Source: BACL27 sp947488385 (GTDB lineage: Bacteria; Actinomycetota; Acidimicrobiia; Acidimicrobiales; Ilumatobacteraceae). Taken from it: DNA of 64,000 bases. Where the stretch lies: positions 372,001 through 436,000 of the forward strand of contig CAXNMJ010000001.1 of assembly GCA_964203655.1 (NCBI GenBank). The letters are read 5' to 3'. A program made the position numbers and the translations under genes. Shown here piece by piece: positions 1 through 9,307 of the stretch. The notes beneath the pieces are model-generated. The model did no database searches and was not told the DNA's origin. It worked only from the letters and a program-made list of their open reading frames with translations. Position 1 is the stretch's first letter. Every line of letters begins with the position of its first letter.

Positions 1-454
1 TTTTGTTTGCACCCGGCAACTGCATTGCCGTCTGTGCCATCACCGACACGGCAAATAGTTCTGCGGTGCTCAGCTTCAATGGCCGCGAGAACACCAACGG
101 CACTTCGGCAATCACCATGCCGTTATCCATATATACGTCAATCAACGCGTCTGGCGTATACGGCGGCACACCGCACACGGCGGCCATCTGTAGATCTTCG
201 ATGAGCTCAGCCTCAGTCAAATTAAATTGACGGGCCATTGTCGAAATCTTTACTCGTTGACGTTGCATAATCCACGGCAACATCACTAACAAAACGCTCA
301 CCCGCTGGGCGGCACTTCGCGGACCGCGACGTGCAGGTCGGCTAGCAGTTTTTGCTGCACTCTTTTTTGCCGTGCGCTTTTTCGCTGGGCGTGTTTTTAC
401 TGGGCGTGTTTTCACCGGCTTGCGGGTCGACTTGGCTTTCTTTTTGGTCGCCAT
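1..454 (-). CDS. pafC: PafC-like WYL-family regulator, 3' end beyond window
   Basis: This is the first 151 codons of a gene that runs off the left edge of the window. The ATG (454-452) shares its A with the TGA of the upstream pafB-like gene, so the two are almost certainly co-translated. Residues 53 to 151 read like the PafC helix-turn-helix region, with a conserved VCGVPPYTPDALIDV stretch. In actinobacteria PafB and PafC form a heterodimer that activates LexA-independent DNA-damage genes; that role is inferred by homology and gene order. The odd part is the N-terminus. About 21 of the first 51 residues are Lys or Arg, with a KTRP repeat, resembling histone-H1-like or AT-hook tails and adding a long basic extension before the HTH. 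The WYL domain itself lies outside the window. Confidence 0.8.
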   Translation of the reverse strand, partial: MATKKKAKSTRKPVKTRPVKTRPAKKRTAKKSAAKTASRPARRGPRSAAQRVSVLLVMLPWIMQRQRVKISTMARQFNLTEAELIEDLQMAAVCGVPPYTPDALIDVYMDNGMVIAEVPLVFSRPLKLSTAELFAVSVMAQTAMQLPGANK

Positions 455-1404
455 CACTTACCTGCCGAAAGTTCTTCGAGCCACTGCACTATTTGCTCGC
501 GAACAGTCTGGGGCTCGAGTACCTCGGCACTCTCAACCATCGCGAACAACCACAACCGAAAAGCATCAAGATTCGCGCACGGAATCGAGAACTCAACACT
601 GCCATCATCTCGATCTTTAATCACCGAAGATTCGCCAAACTCCCGCCTCACACCAGCCGCCAGCGCAGCATCAACTAGCACTACCGCCGTGGTCACTTCC
701 CCGTCACCTGCGGCCAACATTTGTTTTTCTGTTGGCACTGCGCCAGCAACATCAAAGTTTTCTGGGGTTTTAAATGCACGGGCCTCACCAGCGGTCACTT
801 CGCCTTCAATTCGATCAACACGAAACACACGTTGATCTCGACGCAGGTGGTCAAACCCGATGATGTACCAAAACCCACTACGCGAGAGCATGCCGTAAGG
901 GTCAACTTGGCGTTGCTCCCCCTTATATTCGAAATTTAGTGTTCGTCGTTTCATCACAGCATCGGTGATCATGCTCATGTTTTGATCCACGAGCCCGATA
1001 TTCACGCTCATCGAGGCCTTGCGCAGAATTCGCTCGCCGCCCAGCTTCCAAAGTGCTTCCTCGCCATGCTGCGCACCAAGGTGAACAGTCGCCACCGCCA
1101 ATTGCAGTGCTGTGCGCTCTTCTTCGGTCAATCTCAAGTCACTGAGTTCGTAGTTTGAACGATTCACCCAATATGTAACTTCGCCAGCGGCGTCTCCACC
1201 CAATGTTTTTGTCTCAATCGGAATTCCCATTTCACGCAACGCGGCTTTGTCACGCTCAAATGCCGCACGAGCCGCTTCATCACTATCGGGATACTGCTTG
1301 CCCAACTCTTGGCGAACTTGGCGCAGAGTCAAAGGTTTCGCTCGATCAACGAGCAAGGCCAGCAGATTCATCATCCGTTCTGCTTGAGAAACTTTGACTG
1401 CCAT
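454..1404 (-). CDS. pafB: PafB-like WYL-domain transcriptional regulator
   Basis: A 316-residue protein with an N-terminal winged helix-turn-helix (about residues 5-70) and a WYL domain centred on residues 155-200, where the motif reads WYI (179-181) followed by GFD. This is the PafB/PafC type found in tandem in actinobacteria. In mycobacteria PafBC senses DNA damage and drives RecA/LexA-independent repair genes. The length fits the family. The ATG start is at 1404, 50 bases from the divergently unrelated stop of pgi on the same strand, and the stop overlaps the pafC start by one base. Homology assignment is firm. Whether it is the PafB or the PafC member is judged from gene order only. Confidence 0.85.
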   Translation of the reverse strand: MAVKVSQAERMMNLLALLVDRAKPLTLRQVRQELGKQYPDSDEAARAAFERDKAALREMGIPIETKTLGGDAAGEVTYWVNRSNYELSDLRLTEEERTALQLAVATVHLGAQHGEEALWKLGGERILRKASMSVNIGLVDQNMSMITDAVMKRRTLNFEYKGEQRQVDPYGMLSRSGFWYIIGFDHLRRDQRVFRVDRIEGEVTAGEARAFKTPENFDVAGAVPTEKQMLAAGDGEVTTAVVLVDAALAAGVRREFGESSVIKDRDDGSVEFSIPCANLDAFRLWLFAMVESAEVLEPQTVREQIVQWLEELSAGK

Positions 1405-1457
1405 ATACCAAGCGTAGGTCCCCTACCTCGGCGCACCAAGCAACTCTTGACTGTGCG

Positions 1458-3089
1458 TTATTTTGATTTTCGCGACTGGCGATACCAGCCAATCAGGCTT
1501 TTGGTCGAAGAGTCATTAACTGCAGAATCGCTCTGCGAAGTTTCTTTGGTTGTTTCATCATTTATTTGATGCGAAATTTCAATCGACAAAGTTTTGCCCA
1601 ATTCAACACCCCATTGGTCAAAACTATTTATTTGCGTGATAACGCCAAACACAAAAACACGGTGCTCATACATCGCAATCAAAGCGCCGAGAGTTCTAGC
1701 GTCAAGCGTCTTGGCGATCAAAGTCGTAGATGGCCGATTTCCGGGCATCAACCGATGCGGGGCATCTTTGTCAGTTTTGATTTCGTCTTTTGTCAAGCCA
1801 AATGCCAATGCTTTGCTTTGGGCAAACATATTCGCAATCAACGCATCATGTGAAGCCTGATCAACATTGCTGATTTTGGCAAAACCAATGAATTCGCTCG
1901 GCACGGCTTGTGTGCCCTGATGCAGCATCTGCATAAATGCATGCTGTGAGTTCGTTCCGACCCCACCCCAAATCACAGGTGACGTCGAAATCTCGCTAGT
2001 TGATCCGTCTTGACGCACCGACTTGCCGTTGCTTTCCATTATCAGTTGCTGCAAATAATTGGGCAACAATCGCAAGGCAGACGAATACGGCAAAATTGCT
2101 TGACTTGAGTAACGCCCTGTAGCGAAATTGAACACATCAACTAGTCCGAGAATCAAGGTCGCATTATTTTCTGGCGTCGTATTTTGCAGTTGTTGGTCAA
2201 CGCTTCGCATTCCAGCCAAGAACTCAGTAAACACGTCGAAGCCAAATGCAAGGGTCGGCGCCAAACTCATCGCCGAAGCAATCGAATATCTTCCACCGAC
2301 CCATGGCCAGATCTGAAACGAATTATCTGCCACAACGCCAGCCTTGGCGGCCTGATCTGGCTTGGCAGACACGACAACAAAGTGCTCGGCCAACTTTTTG
2401 TCGTCTAGTTCAAAACCTAAACCGTTGGCCAGCCAAACTCGCGCAATCTGGGCATTGGCCATCGTCTCAGCAGTCTTGAAAGATTTCGAGCAGACGACAA
2501 ACAAAGTCTCTTCGGGTTTGCACTCACGCAACGCCAAATTAATCTCAGTCGAGTCGACATTGGCCACAAATAGACACTTGATTTGCGGCTCATGGCTGAC
2601 ACGCAACGCGTCATAGATCAACGCAGGGCCCAAGTCGCTTCCACCAATACCGAGGTTGACCACGGTTTTGAATTTCTTCTCACGACGCACTTTTTCTGTA
2701 AAAGCTTTTATCTTCGCCAACTCTTCATGAACTAGCGCCACTACATTTTTGCCTTCTACGAGCACCGACGACTTTGCATCTGCTCTTAAAGCAGTGTGCA
2801 GTGCCGGCTGATTCTCGGTGAGATTAACTATTGCGCCCTGACACATCTGGGCGAATTTCTCAAGAACTTTTGATTGCTTGGCGAGCAACAGCAACGAATC
2901 TAAAGCTTGTTGATCAATCAATTGCTTCGAAAAGTCCGCGACGATCTCTGTATCGCCATCTTTCAAAGTTCGAGTCAAGCTTTGAGCCCGAGACTTATCT
3001 TGATTAAACAGTTCTCGCAGACTCTCGTTGCGCAAACGGTCAGCGTTGGCTAAAACTTGTTGCCAAACCTCTAAAACTTCATTTGCCAT
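1458..3089 (-). CDS. pgi: Glucose-6-phosphate isomerase
   Basis: Interconverts glucose 6-phosphate and fructose 6-phosphate in glycolysis and gluconeogenesis, in the cytoplasm. The 543-residue length matches bacterial PGI of the long type. Visible family landmarks are the sugar-phosphate-binding loop IGGSDLGP (148-155), the GGRYS signature (265-269), the base-region Glu352 in MESNGK, His383 in GTNSQHAF and Lys499 near the C-terminus in QWGVELGK. The C-terminal 35 residues after this are Ser/Thr/Asp-rich and look like an unstructured tail. ATG start at 3089; a divergent transporter gene starts 32 bases away, so the promoters must overlap or transcripts be nearly leaderless. Confidence 0.97.
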   Translation of the reverse strand: MANEVLEVWQQVLANADRLRNESLRELFNQDKSRAQSLTRTLKDGDTEIVADFSKQLIDQQALDSLLLLAKQSKVLEKFAQMCQGAIVNLTENQPALHTALRADAKSSVLVEGKNVVALVHEELAKIKAFTEKVRREKKFKTVVNLGIGGSDLGPALIYDALRVSHEPQIKCLFVANVDSTEINLALRECKPEETLFVVCSKSFKTAETMANAQIARVWLANGLGFELDDKKLAEHFVVVSAKPDQAAKAGVVADNSFQIWPWVGGRYSIASAMSLAPTLAFGFDVFTEFLAGMRSVDQQLQNTTPENNATLILGLVDVFNFATGRYSSQAILPYSSALRLLPNYLQQLIMESNGKSVRQDGSTSEISTSPVIWGGVGTNSQHAFMQMLHQGTQAVPSEFIGFAKISNVDQASHDALIANMFAQSKALAFGLTKDEIKTDKDAPHRLMPGNRPSTTLIAKTLDARTLGALIAMYEHRVFVFGVITQINSFDQWGVELGKTLSIEISHQINDETTKETSQSDSAVNDSSTKSLIGWYRQSRKSK

Positions 3090-3121
3090 TAATTAAAGGC
3101 TACTGACTAGGGTTCTTACTC

Positions 3122-4003
3122 GTGTCTAAATCCACTGAACGAACAGGCATCGCCTACGGACTTGGCGCTTACATCACGTGGGGATTTCTCACGATCTACT
3201 GGAAGTTTCTTAAAGATTTCAATGCCTTCGAATTAATCGGTTGGCGCATCGTTACGTCAGCAGTCGTGTTGTTAGCAATCTTGATGTACAACAAACAGTT
3301 ACGAAATTTACTCATTGCATTGCGCGAACCTCAAGTTCGACTGCGAATCGGTCTGGCCAGCATCTTGCTATCTGTCAACTGGACAACTTATGTTTGGGCA
3401 GTCGTACACGACCACGTTCTTGAAACTGCACTCGGCTATTTCATCGCTCCAATTTTTACGATGATGATTGGCTTCATCGTGCTACGCGAACCAATCCGCA
3501 CCTCGCACCGGCTCGTGATCGGCCTCGCCACTATCGCCATTGCAATTTTGACTTTTTCTTATGGGCAACTTCCGTGGCGAGCATTACTCATCGCAACTTC
3601 ATGGAGCAGTTACGGCTATCTCAAAAAACAAATCAAACTTACGAGCCTCGAAAGTCTCTCTGGTGAAGTCGTCGCGCTCGTCTTACCTGCATCCGTTCTC
3701 GTATTAATCACTTTCAACCGCACAGACTCTGTGCCGAACACGGCAAATCTTGCCGAATGGATTTTGGTCCTGCTCACCGGTTTGATGACCGCACTTCCGC
3801 TGTTGATGTTTGGTGCCGCTTCGCGCCGCGTTCGCTTAAGCGTCCTCGGGCCGATGCAATATCTCGTTCCCACGTTCAACTTTTTGCTGGGTTGGCTCGC
3901 CTACAACGAAGAACTCAACGCGACAAAACTTTTAGGCTTTGCGTTTGTTTGGGTTGGCTTGGCGATATTTTTTGTCGACTCAGTAAAAGCGACGAAAAAT
4001 TAA
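3122..4003 (+). CDS. rarD: RarD-type EamA-family transporter
   Basis: A 293-residue inner-membrane protein with about ten hydrophobic segments arranged as two EamA repeats. The opening (YGLGAYITWGFLTIYWK) and the following WRIV segment are the pattern of RarD, a drug/metabolite superfamily permease. The substrate is unknown. The GTG start at 3122 follows the divergent pgi start by 32 bases. The stop overlaps the convergent TetR gene stop by a few bases. The family call is sure, the name rarD reasonably sure. Confidence 0.88.
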   Translation: MSKSTERTGIAYGLGAYITWGFLTIYWKFLKDFNAFELIGWRIVTSAVVLLAILMYNKQLRNLLIALREPQVRLRIGLASILLSVNWTTYVWAVVHDHVLETALGYFIAPIFTMMIGFIVLREPIRTSHRLVIGLATIAIAILTFSYGQLPWRALLIATSWSSYGYLKKQIKLTSLESLSGEVVALVLPASVLVLITFNRTDSVPNTANLAEWILVLLTGLMTALPLLMFGAASRRVRLSVLGPMQYLVPTFNFLLGWLAYNEELNATKLLGFAFVWVGLAIFFVDSVKATKN

Positions 4004-4626
4004 ACTGCTTCAGATACTTTAAATGCAGAGCCAGCGAGCATAAGTTTCATCGACTTAATAAGTTCGGTGGTCCGTCGTGCGTCGCGATACACCATATTGA
4101 ATCGAGCAAGTCCAGCCAACACGACCATCAACATGTCTTCAAGTGACTGAGCCGAAATCTCTGGGTTGACTTCACCTCGCTCAACTGCCTGCTCAGAAAT
4201 CATTAACAAGATGCGGCCGATCTGTCCGCGCACGGGCAAAACAGCCTGCATCAGCTCCGGGTGACGGTGTGCTTCAGACGAAACGCTCAGCACGAACGAA
4301 ACAACAGCCGGTTCGCGCACGGTCAATGCCGCAAGCGCGTCAACCATGCTTGAGATATTTTCCGTTATCTCCCGATCTGATCTAACCGAGTTTTCAATTG
4401 TGCTGCAGACAAGTTTCTGCACATCCATGAACACGGCAACATACATCTCAATTTTTGAGGGAAAATAGTGGTAAATCGCCGCAGTGGTGATGCCAGCAGA
4501 CTTGGCGAGATTTTTATTTGTTGTGGCGTCATATCCCTCTGTTGCAAAACAACGACGGGCTTCAATAAGCAGGCGCTCACGCGTGTCAACTCCTTCGCAC
4601 GCAGTTGGACGCCCTAATTTACGCAT
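4000..4626 (-). CDS. TetR/AcrR-family transcriptional regulator
   Basis: A 208-residue regulator. The N-terminal HTH is clear: the recognition helix lies in GITTAAIYHYFPSK (45-58) and ends in the usual TetR tyrosine/phenylalanine pair. The C-terminal ligand domain is helical and not assignable. It shares a strand with the downstream alpha/beta hydrolase gene only in the sense that it follows that gene by 17 bases, so it is likely the last gene of the glycosyltransferase / transpeptidase / hydrolase run. Targets are unknown. Confidence 0.9.
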   Translation of the reverse strand: MRKLGRPTACEGVDTRERLLIEARRCFATEGYDATTNKNLAKSAGITTAAIYHYFPSKIEMYVAVFMDVQKLVCSTIENSVRSDREITENISSMVDALAALTVREPAVVSFVLSVSSEAHRHPELMQAVLPVRGQIGRILLMISEQAVERGEVNPEISAQSLEDMLMVVLAGLARFNMVYRDARRTTELIKSMKLMLAGSAFKVSEAV

Positions 4627-4643
4627 GAGACAAAGATACTTAG

Positions 4644-5543
4644 TTAACTTTGCAAAATCCGAGTCAGAGCGGTCGCGAGCTCTACTGGACGATCACCTTG
4701 AACTGAGTGCCCAGCACCGTCAACAACCAAGACTTCAGCGTCAGGTTTACGTCGCTGCAACTCTGCAACATCGGCGTCATCTACAACTGGTGATACTCCG
4801 CCACGAACCAACAACATTTGACACTTCAGGTTTTCGATGACACCCCACAACGCCGAAAGTCTCTCAATTTTCTTTGCGGGGTCCTCTACTGGTGCGTGAG
4901 TCGACCGGTCATAGCGCCACTGCCATGAACCATCTTCGAGTTGCTTGGCATTATGCAAAATTCCGCGACGCAGAGAACTTTGCGTACGCGTCGGATTATG
5001 TTCAATGGTTCGTGCAAGAAGCTCTTCAAAACTTGCAAAGGTTTGTGGGCCGTTGACAAAGTCCGTAATCGCTTTCGACTTCTGCGAATTCACCCCTGGT
5101 GTGATGTCTACAACAACTATTCGTGGGGCAAGATCTGGGCGAGCCCCCGCAAGAGCAACCGTCGTGAGACCACCTAACGACATTCCGACAATGAGTTTTG
5201 CTTTCGGTGCCCAAGTTTCTATTGCAGTCGCAACATCACGAGCCAAAACTGCTGGTTCATAGTTGCCGTCTGATCGCCACGATGAATGGCCGTGGCCCGG
5301 CATGTCGATTGCGATAGCCGATACGCCCATTGCCAAGATCACGGTGTCCCAAGTGTGGGCGTTTTGCGCGCTGCCGTGCACAAACAAAACTTCTGGCGTG
5401 TCTGTGCCCCACTGCAACGCACTCATCGTGCGGCCGTCGCTCAATTTCATTGACACACGCTGAACTTTTGGCAGAGTCGCAACATTTAGTGCATATTCGG
5501 CAATGTTCTCGCCAAACATTGAAAACTCGTCGTACGTATTCAC
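4644..5543 (-). CDS. Alpha/beta-fold hydrolase
   Basis: A 299-residue serine hydrolase. The oxyanion-hole HG pair is at residues 56-57 (FVHGSAQNAHTW), the nucleophile elbow is GMSLGG with Ser122, and the catalytic His is His279 in GAGHS; an Asp around 255 would complete the triad. The substrate cannot be told. The GTG start at 5543 overlaps the stop of the L,D-transpeptidase gene as GTGA, indicating translational coupling. No signal peptide, so cytoplasmic. Confidence 0.88.
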   Translation of the reverse strand: MNTYDEFSMFGENIAEYALNVATLPKVQRVSMKLSDGRTMSALQWGTDTPEVLFVHGSAQNAHTWDTVILAMGVSAIAIDMPGHGHSSWRSDGNYEPAVLARDVATAIETWAPKAKLIVGMSLGGLTTVALAGARPDLAPRIVVVDITPGVNSQKSKAITDFVNGPQTFASFEELLARTIEHNPTRTQSSLRRGILHNAKQLEDGSWQWRYDRSTHAPVEDPAKKIERLSALWGVIENLKCQMLLVRGGVSPVVDDADVAELQRRKPDAEVLVVDGAGHSVQGDRPVELATALTRILQS

Positions 5544-6637
5544 GGCGCCGTCGTCGTTGTAATTGTTGTTGTCGTCGTCGTTGATGTCGCAGCAGTCGAA
5601 CCAGCAAGTGTCGTTGGCACGAGCCCAACCGTAGTGGTCACAACAGGCAGAGTTGTCTCGGTCGGTATCGTCGTGTAATTCGGATCTGGTTTGTCAAACG
5701 GTGCAACTGGCGAGCCATATTCTTCTGGTTCTTTGATGCCATCAAAAATATAAACACGGTCGCCATATTTGACGAGCGCCGGAAAATACCTTGCCACCGA
5801 CATCGGTATTCGAATACAGCCATGCGAAGCCGGCTTGAGCGGCACGAGAATCGCCCCGTGCACGGCAATGTTGTAGTTGAAGTAAACAGGGTTGTAGAGC
5901 GAACCTAATTTTGTTTCTCGCATCCCGGTGCGTCGATTGTAAAAGTAGAAAAGCCCTGGGGGTGTAACTGCTTCGCCACAGATACCAATTTTGATCTGCT
6001 GATCTGTTTTGTTTCCTTCTTCACCTGGGTCAATTTTCACTTCTTCACACCAAGGCTCTTCAGTGCCACTTGACATGTGCGTGATCAGAACTGGTTCTTG
6101 GTTTGAAAACACGATTAAAACTTGCTCGGGCAGATAAACCTCAACATGATTCGGTGAATCAGCAACTCGACGCGGCTTAAATTTCAAATTTGACTGCATT
6201 ATCGACCAAGTTGAAGCCGTAACAACACCGGTTGCCTGTTCACGTGGCACGCCCAACACGAGTTTTTCAAACGCCCACATTGCCTGCACGGTGTTCTGGC
6301 CAAATTCGCCGTCAACTGGGCCCGGATCAAACTTCAAATCTTTGAGTCTTTGCTGAAGGCGCAAAACATCATCGCCCTTCATCCCCAATTCGAGGGTTCG
6401 CTCTAACGGCACCGTGATTAGTGGTACCAAACTTGAATCGACAACAACGTCTGGATTCGCAACCTCAGATGACGACTCATCAGATGAACTCGAGAGCACA
6501 CCCACAGCAACCACGGTCATCAAAACTGCGAAAGCAACGAGAGCGAACCTCCACCTGTCGAGCGTCGTGACGATTTTTGGCAAGTTGTCTGGCTCAAGGC
6601 CGCCAAATTCATCAGGAAAGTCATTGAAAGAATTCAT
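5540..6637 (-). CDS. Membrane-anchored L,D-transpeptidase with peptidoglycan-binding domain
   Basis: A 365-residue cell-wall enzyme. One transmembrane helix (about 30-50) anchors it with the catalytic part outside. A PG_binding_1 domain follows (about 83-148, with the GDDVLRLQQRL pattern). The YkuD/L,D-transpeptidase domain ends with His260 and the SHGCIRIP motif (271-278), Cys274 being the nucleophile that forms 3-3 cross-links or attaches proteins to peptidoglycan. The last 40 residues are almost only Thr, Pro, Val, Ala, an outer-wall style tail shared with other secreted proteins here. It is coupled to the hydrolase gene by a GTGA overlap and follows the glycosyltransferase gene by 10 bases. 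Confidence 0.95.
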   Translation of the reverse strand: MNSFNDFPDEFGGLEPDNLPKIVTTLDRWRFALVAFAVLMTVVAVGVLSSSSDESSSEVANPDVVVDSSLVPLITVPLERTLELGMKGDDVLRLQQRLKDLKFDPGPVDGEFGQNTVQAMWAFEKLVLGVPREQATGVVTASTWSIMQSNLKFKPRRVADSPNHVEVYLPEQVLIVFSNQEPVLITHMSSGTEEPWCEEVKIDPGEEGNKTDQQIKIGICGEAVTPPGLFYFYNRRTGMRETKLGSLYNPVYFNYNIAVHGAILVPLKPASHGCIRIPMSVARYFPALVKYGDRVYIFDGIKEPEEYGSPVAPFDKPDPNYTTIPTETTLPVVTTTVGLVPTTLAGSTAATSTTTTTTITTTTAP

Positions 6638-6647
6638 CTTTAAATCT

Positions 6648-7412
6648 CTACTGTTTCAAACCGTCATTAAGACTCGTGGGCCTAATCGCATTGAGTTTTT
6701 TTCGTAGCTTGAATGCCTCACGCAAAATCTTGACGATCACACCGGGCGAACTCAAAGTTGATACGCCACGCGTACGCGGAAAGTAGTCGACGCCGAATTG
6801 CACGACACCCATGTTCAATTTCTTTGCGCTGACTATCAGTTCAGCGTCAATAAACGAACCCTCGCTCTCAAGAACGATCTTGTCAAACACTGACTTGCGA
6901 CATAATTTGAACGCAAAGTTGATATCGCGAAACCGCACGCCAAACAAGACTCGCACCATCAAGTTATAAAACATCGAGTAAATAACTCGAACGTAACCTT
7001 CGCCGGTTCGATCAAATCGGTAGGCACTCACAATGTCGGCTTCGTACTGGCGCATCAAGCGCATTGCGTTGTGAACTTCTCGCATATCAAAAGGCAAATC
7101 AGCATCGGTGTAAAGAATTACATCTCCCGTTGCTGCAGCAAACCCAGACTTAATTGATCCGCCCAGTTTGCGATTAACCGGGTGATGCACCACTTTTACG
7201 TGGCTGTCTCGTGCCGCGGCGGCGTTGGCAAGTTGCGCCGTCGAATCGGTCGACGCATCATTGACGATAATCAACTCATAATCACTGATTACTTCAGTGT
7301 TTTGTAATTCAACACAAAGTTCTTGCGCCGCATTCAGTGCGCGTTGCAAATATTGCTCTTCGTTCCACATCGGGAAAAATACACTTAATTTTTCGAATTT
7401 CGCCTGCAACAT
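6648..7412 (-). CDS. Family 2 glycosyltransferase (dolichol-phosphate-mannose-synthase-like)
   Basis: A 254-residue GT-A enzyme. NDASTD (51-56) is the nucleotide-binding motif, DADLPF (103-108) contains the metal-binding DXD, and GSFIDAEL (185-192) is the acceptor-side motif of the DPM1/polyprenyl-phosphate sugar transferases. It probably moves a sugar from a nucleotide donor to a polyprenyl phosphate at the membrane. It lacks C-terminal membrane helices, so it is of the soluble type. It is the first gene of the run leading to the L,D-transpeptidase, which suggests an envelope function. ATG start at 7412. Confidence 0.9.
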   Translation of the reverse strand: MLQAKFEKLSVFFPMWNEEQYLQRALNAAQELCVELQNTEVISDYELIIVNDASTDSTAQLANAAAARDSHVKVVHHPVNRKLGGSIKSGFAAATGDVILYTDADLPFDMREVHNAMRLMRQYEADIVSAYRFDRTGEGYVRVIYSMFYNLMVRVLFGVRFRDINFAFKLCRKSVFDKIVLESEGSFIDAELIVSAKKLNMGVVQFGVDYFPRTRGVSTLSSPGVIVKILREAFKLRKKLNAIRPTSLNDGLKQ

Positions 7413-7441
7413 ACGCTTCTCAGGCTATTGTCAGACTTGCA

Positions 7442-7864
7442 ATGTCGTCTCTACCCCCGCCCAGCGAAACTCAGTCTTTGCGCTCTGGTTCGCTTACAAA
7501 ACCTTGGGCAGTCGCCGTTGTCATCACGCACTTATTGATCGCCGGCTCGCTTGTCGTCTTGGCGATTTCAGCACAGACAGTCGGCAAACCGACTTGGTGG
7601 TTGCAATTTTCAGGCGCGCTATCAATATTGGCAGTCGTGCCGTTTTTGGCCCCAGCGGTCGTTGTTTTAGTTACAGTTCGTGCCTCGCAACTTTCACCAA
7701 TCGCCGGACTACTCGCCACGGCGCTTCTTGCGGCAACGAGCATCTTTGACATTTCGCGCTCGCCCGGCATCGCCCTCGGCGAAGCGATTCTTGCTGGTTG
7801 CACTGCGTTAACCACGATCGCAGCCACCGCAGGGCGTCGACGCTCGGTGAAGTCTGGGTTTTAA
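7442..7864 (+). CDS. Small four-helix membrane protein, function unknown
   Basis: A 140-residue protein with four predicted transmembrane segments (around 22-42, 52-75, 80-95 and 105-125) and a basic C-terminal tail (GRRRSVKSGF). I chose the ATG at 7442; the frame is open further upstream, but that part overlaps the divergent glycosyltransferase gene and has no membrane character. I do not recognise a family. It lies 43 bases upstream of argG on the same strand. Confidence 0.65.
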   Translation: MSSLPPPSETQSLRSGSLTKPWAVAVVITHLLIAGSLVVLAISAQTVGKPTWWLQFSGALSILAVVPFLAPAVVVLVTVRASQLSPIAGLLATALLAATSIFDISRSPGIALGEAILAGCTALTTIAATAGRRRSVKSGF

Positions 7865-7907
7865 AACCCTCTCGGTTTCAACTCGCTGGGGTCTGTACCG
7901 TTAAGAC

Positions 7908-9296
7908 GTGGCAAAAAAAGATTTGGGCTCTGAAAAAACTGGCGCAACTAGTTCAACTAGTTCTGGCTCAAAAGTTTTAACTTCACTACCTAGCGGCGAA
8001 CGAGTCGGCATCGCATTTTCTGGAGGGCTCGATACCTCGGCTGCAGTTGCGTGGATGCGCGAACGCGGCGCTTTGCCTTACGCGTACACGGCCAACATCG
8101 GACAACCCGACGAAACAGATCTCGAGTCGATTCCCGAACGAGCAAAAACTTATGGTGCCGTTGCTGCCAAACTTGTCGACTGTCGCGAACTGTTAGTTCA
8201 AGAAGGGCTAATTGCTTTGCAGTGCGGCGCATTCCACATCACAACTGCTGGCAAAACATATTTCAACACGACGCCACTCGGTCGCGCAGTGACCGGCACA
8301 TTGCTGGTTCGCGAAATGAAACATGACGGCGTAGATATCTGGGGCGATGGCAGCACATTCAAGGGCAACGACATTGAGCGCTTCTACCGCTACGGGTTGC
8401 TTGCGAATCCGAATCTGCGAATCTACAAACCATGGCTCGACGTTGACTTCGTGCGCGAGATGGGTGGTCGAGCAGAAATGAGCGCGTTTCTCACTGCAAA
8501 GAAATTGCCTTACCGAGATTCGGCGCAAAAGGCCTACAGCACCGATTCAAATATTTGGGGTGCGACTCACGAAGCAAAGTCGCTCGAAGAACTTTCAACC
8601 AGCATGCACATTGTCGCCCCGATCATGGGTGTCGCCCACTACGACAACTCGGTAAAAATCACAACCGAAGATGTGACTATTCGTTTTGTTGATGGTTGGC
8701 CTGTCGCACTCAACGGCAAAGAGTTTGCGTCACAAATTGATTTGGTTCTCGCTGCAAACGAAATCGGTGGTCGCCACGGTTTGGGCATGAGCGATCAAAT
8801 CGAAAATCGAATCATCGAAGCCAAAAGCCGCGGTATCTACGAAGCGCCAGGACTCGCGCTTCTACACATCGCTTACGAACGTCTAGTTTCGGCAATTCAC
8901 AACGAAAACACGATTGAAAATTACCGCACGATGGGTCGTCGTCTTGGTCGACTGCTTTACGAGGGGCGATGGTTTGATCCGCAATCGTTGATGCTGCGCG
9001 AGTCGCTAACGCGTTGGGTCGGCTCGCTCGTGACTGGCGAAGTCACGCTGCAATTGCGTCGCGGCGATGACTATTCAATTCTCAATACAACGGGTGCAAA
9101 CCTTACTTATTCACCTGAGCGCTTGAGTATGGAGCGAGTCGAAGATGCGCCGTTTGGTCCACTCGATCGAATCGGTCAACTTACGATGCGCAATCTCGAC
9201 ATTCAAGACACGCGCGAAAAACTCGAGATCTACCGCCAAGCCGGAACCCTCGACGCAAACACCCTCGCCTCAGGCGCTCTCACCGAACTCGAATAA
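7908..9296 (+). CDS. argG: Argininosuccinate synthase
   Basis: Condenses citrulline and aspartate with ATP to give argininosuccinate, the penultimate step of arginine synthesis. The 462-residue length and sequence match the long E. coli-type subfamily. The PP-loop motif is SGGLDTS (38-44), and downstream stretches such as IWGDGSTFKGNDIERF and LPYRDSAQKAYSTDSN are typical of it. The GTG start at 7908 gives a Ser/Thr/Gly-rich 28-residue leader before the conserved core; no later start looks better placed. It stands alone and is not in an arg operon here. Confidence 0.96.
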   Translation: MAKKDLGSEKTGATSSTSSGSKVLTSLPSGERVGIAFSGGLDTSAAVAWMRERGALPYAYTANIGQPDETDLESIPERAKTYGAVAAKLVDCRELLVQEGLIALQCGAFHITTAGKTYFNTTPLGRAVTGTLLVREMKHDGVDIWGDGSTFKGNDIERFYRYGLLANPNLRIYKPWLDVDFVREMGGRAEMSAFLTAKKLPYRDSAQKAYSTDSNIWGATHEAKSLEELSTSMHIVAPIMGVAHYDNSVKITTEDVTIRFVDGWPVALNGKEFASQIDLVLAANEIGGRHGLGMSDQIENRIIEAKSRGIYEAPGLALLHIAYERLVSAIHNENTIENYRTMGRRLGRLLYEGRWFDPQSLMLRESLTRWVGSLVTGEVTLQLRRGDDYSILNTTGANLTYSPERLSMERVEDAPFGPLDRIGQLTMRNLDIQDTREKLEIYRQAGTLDANTLASGALTELE

Positions 9297-9307
9297 AACT
9301 TTCGCAG

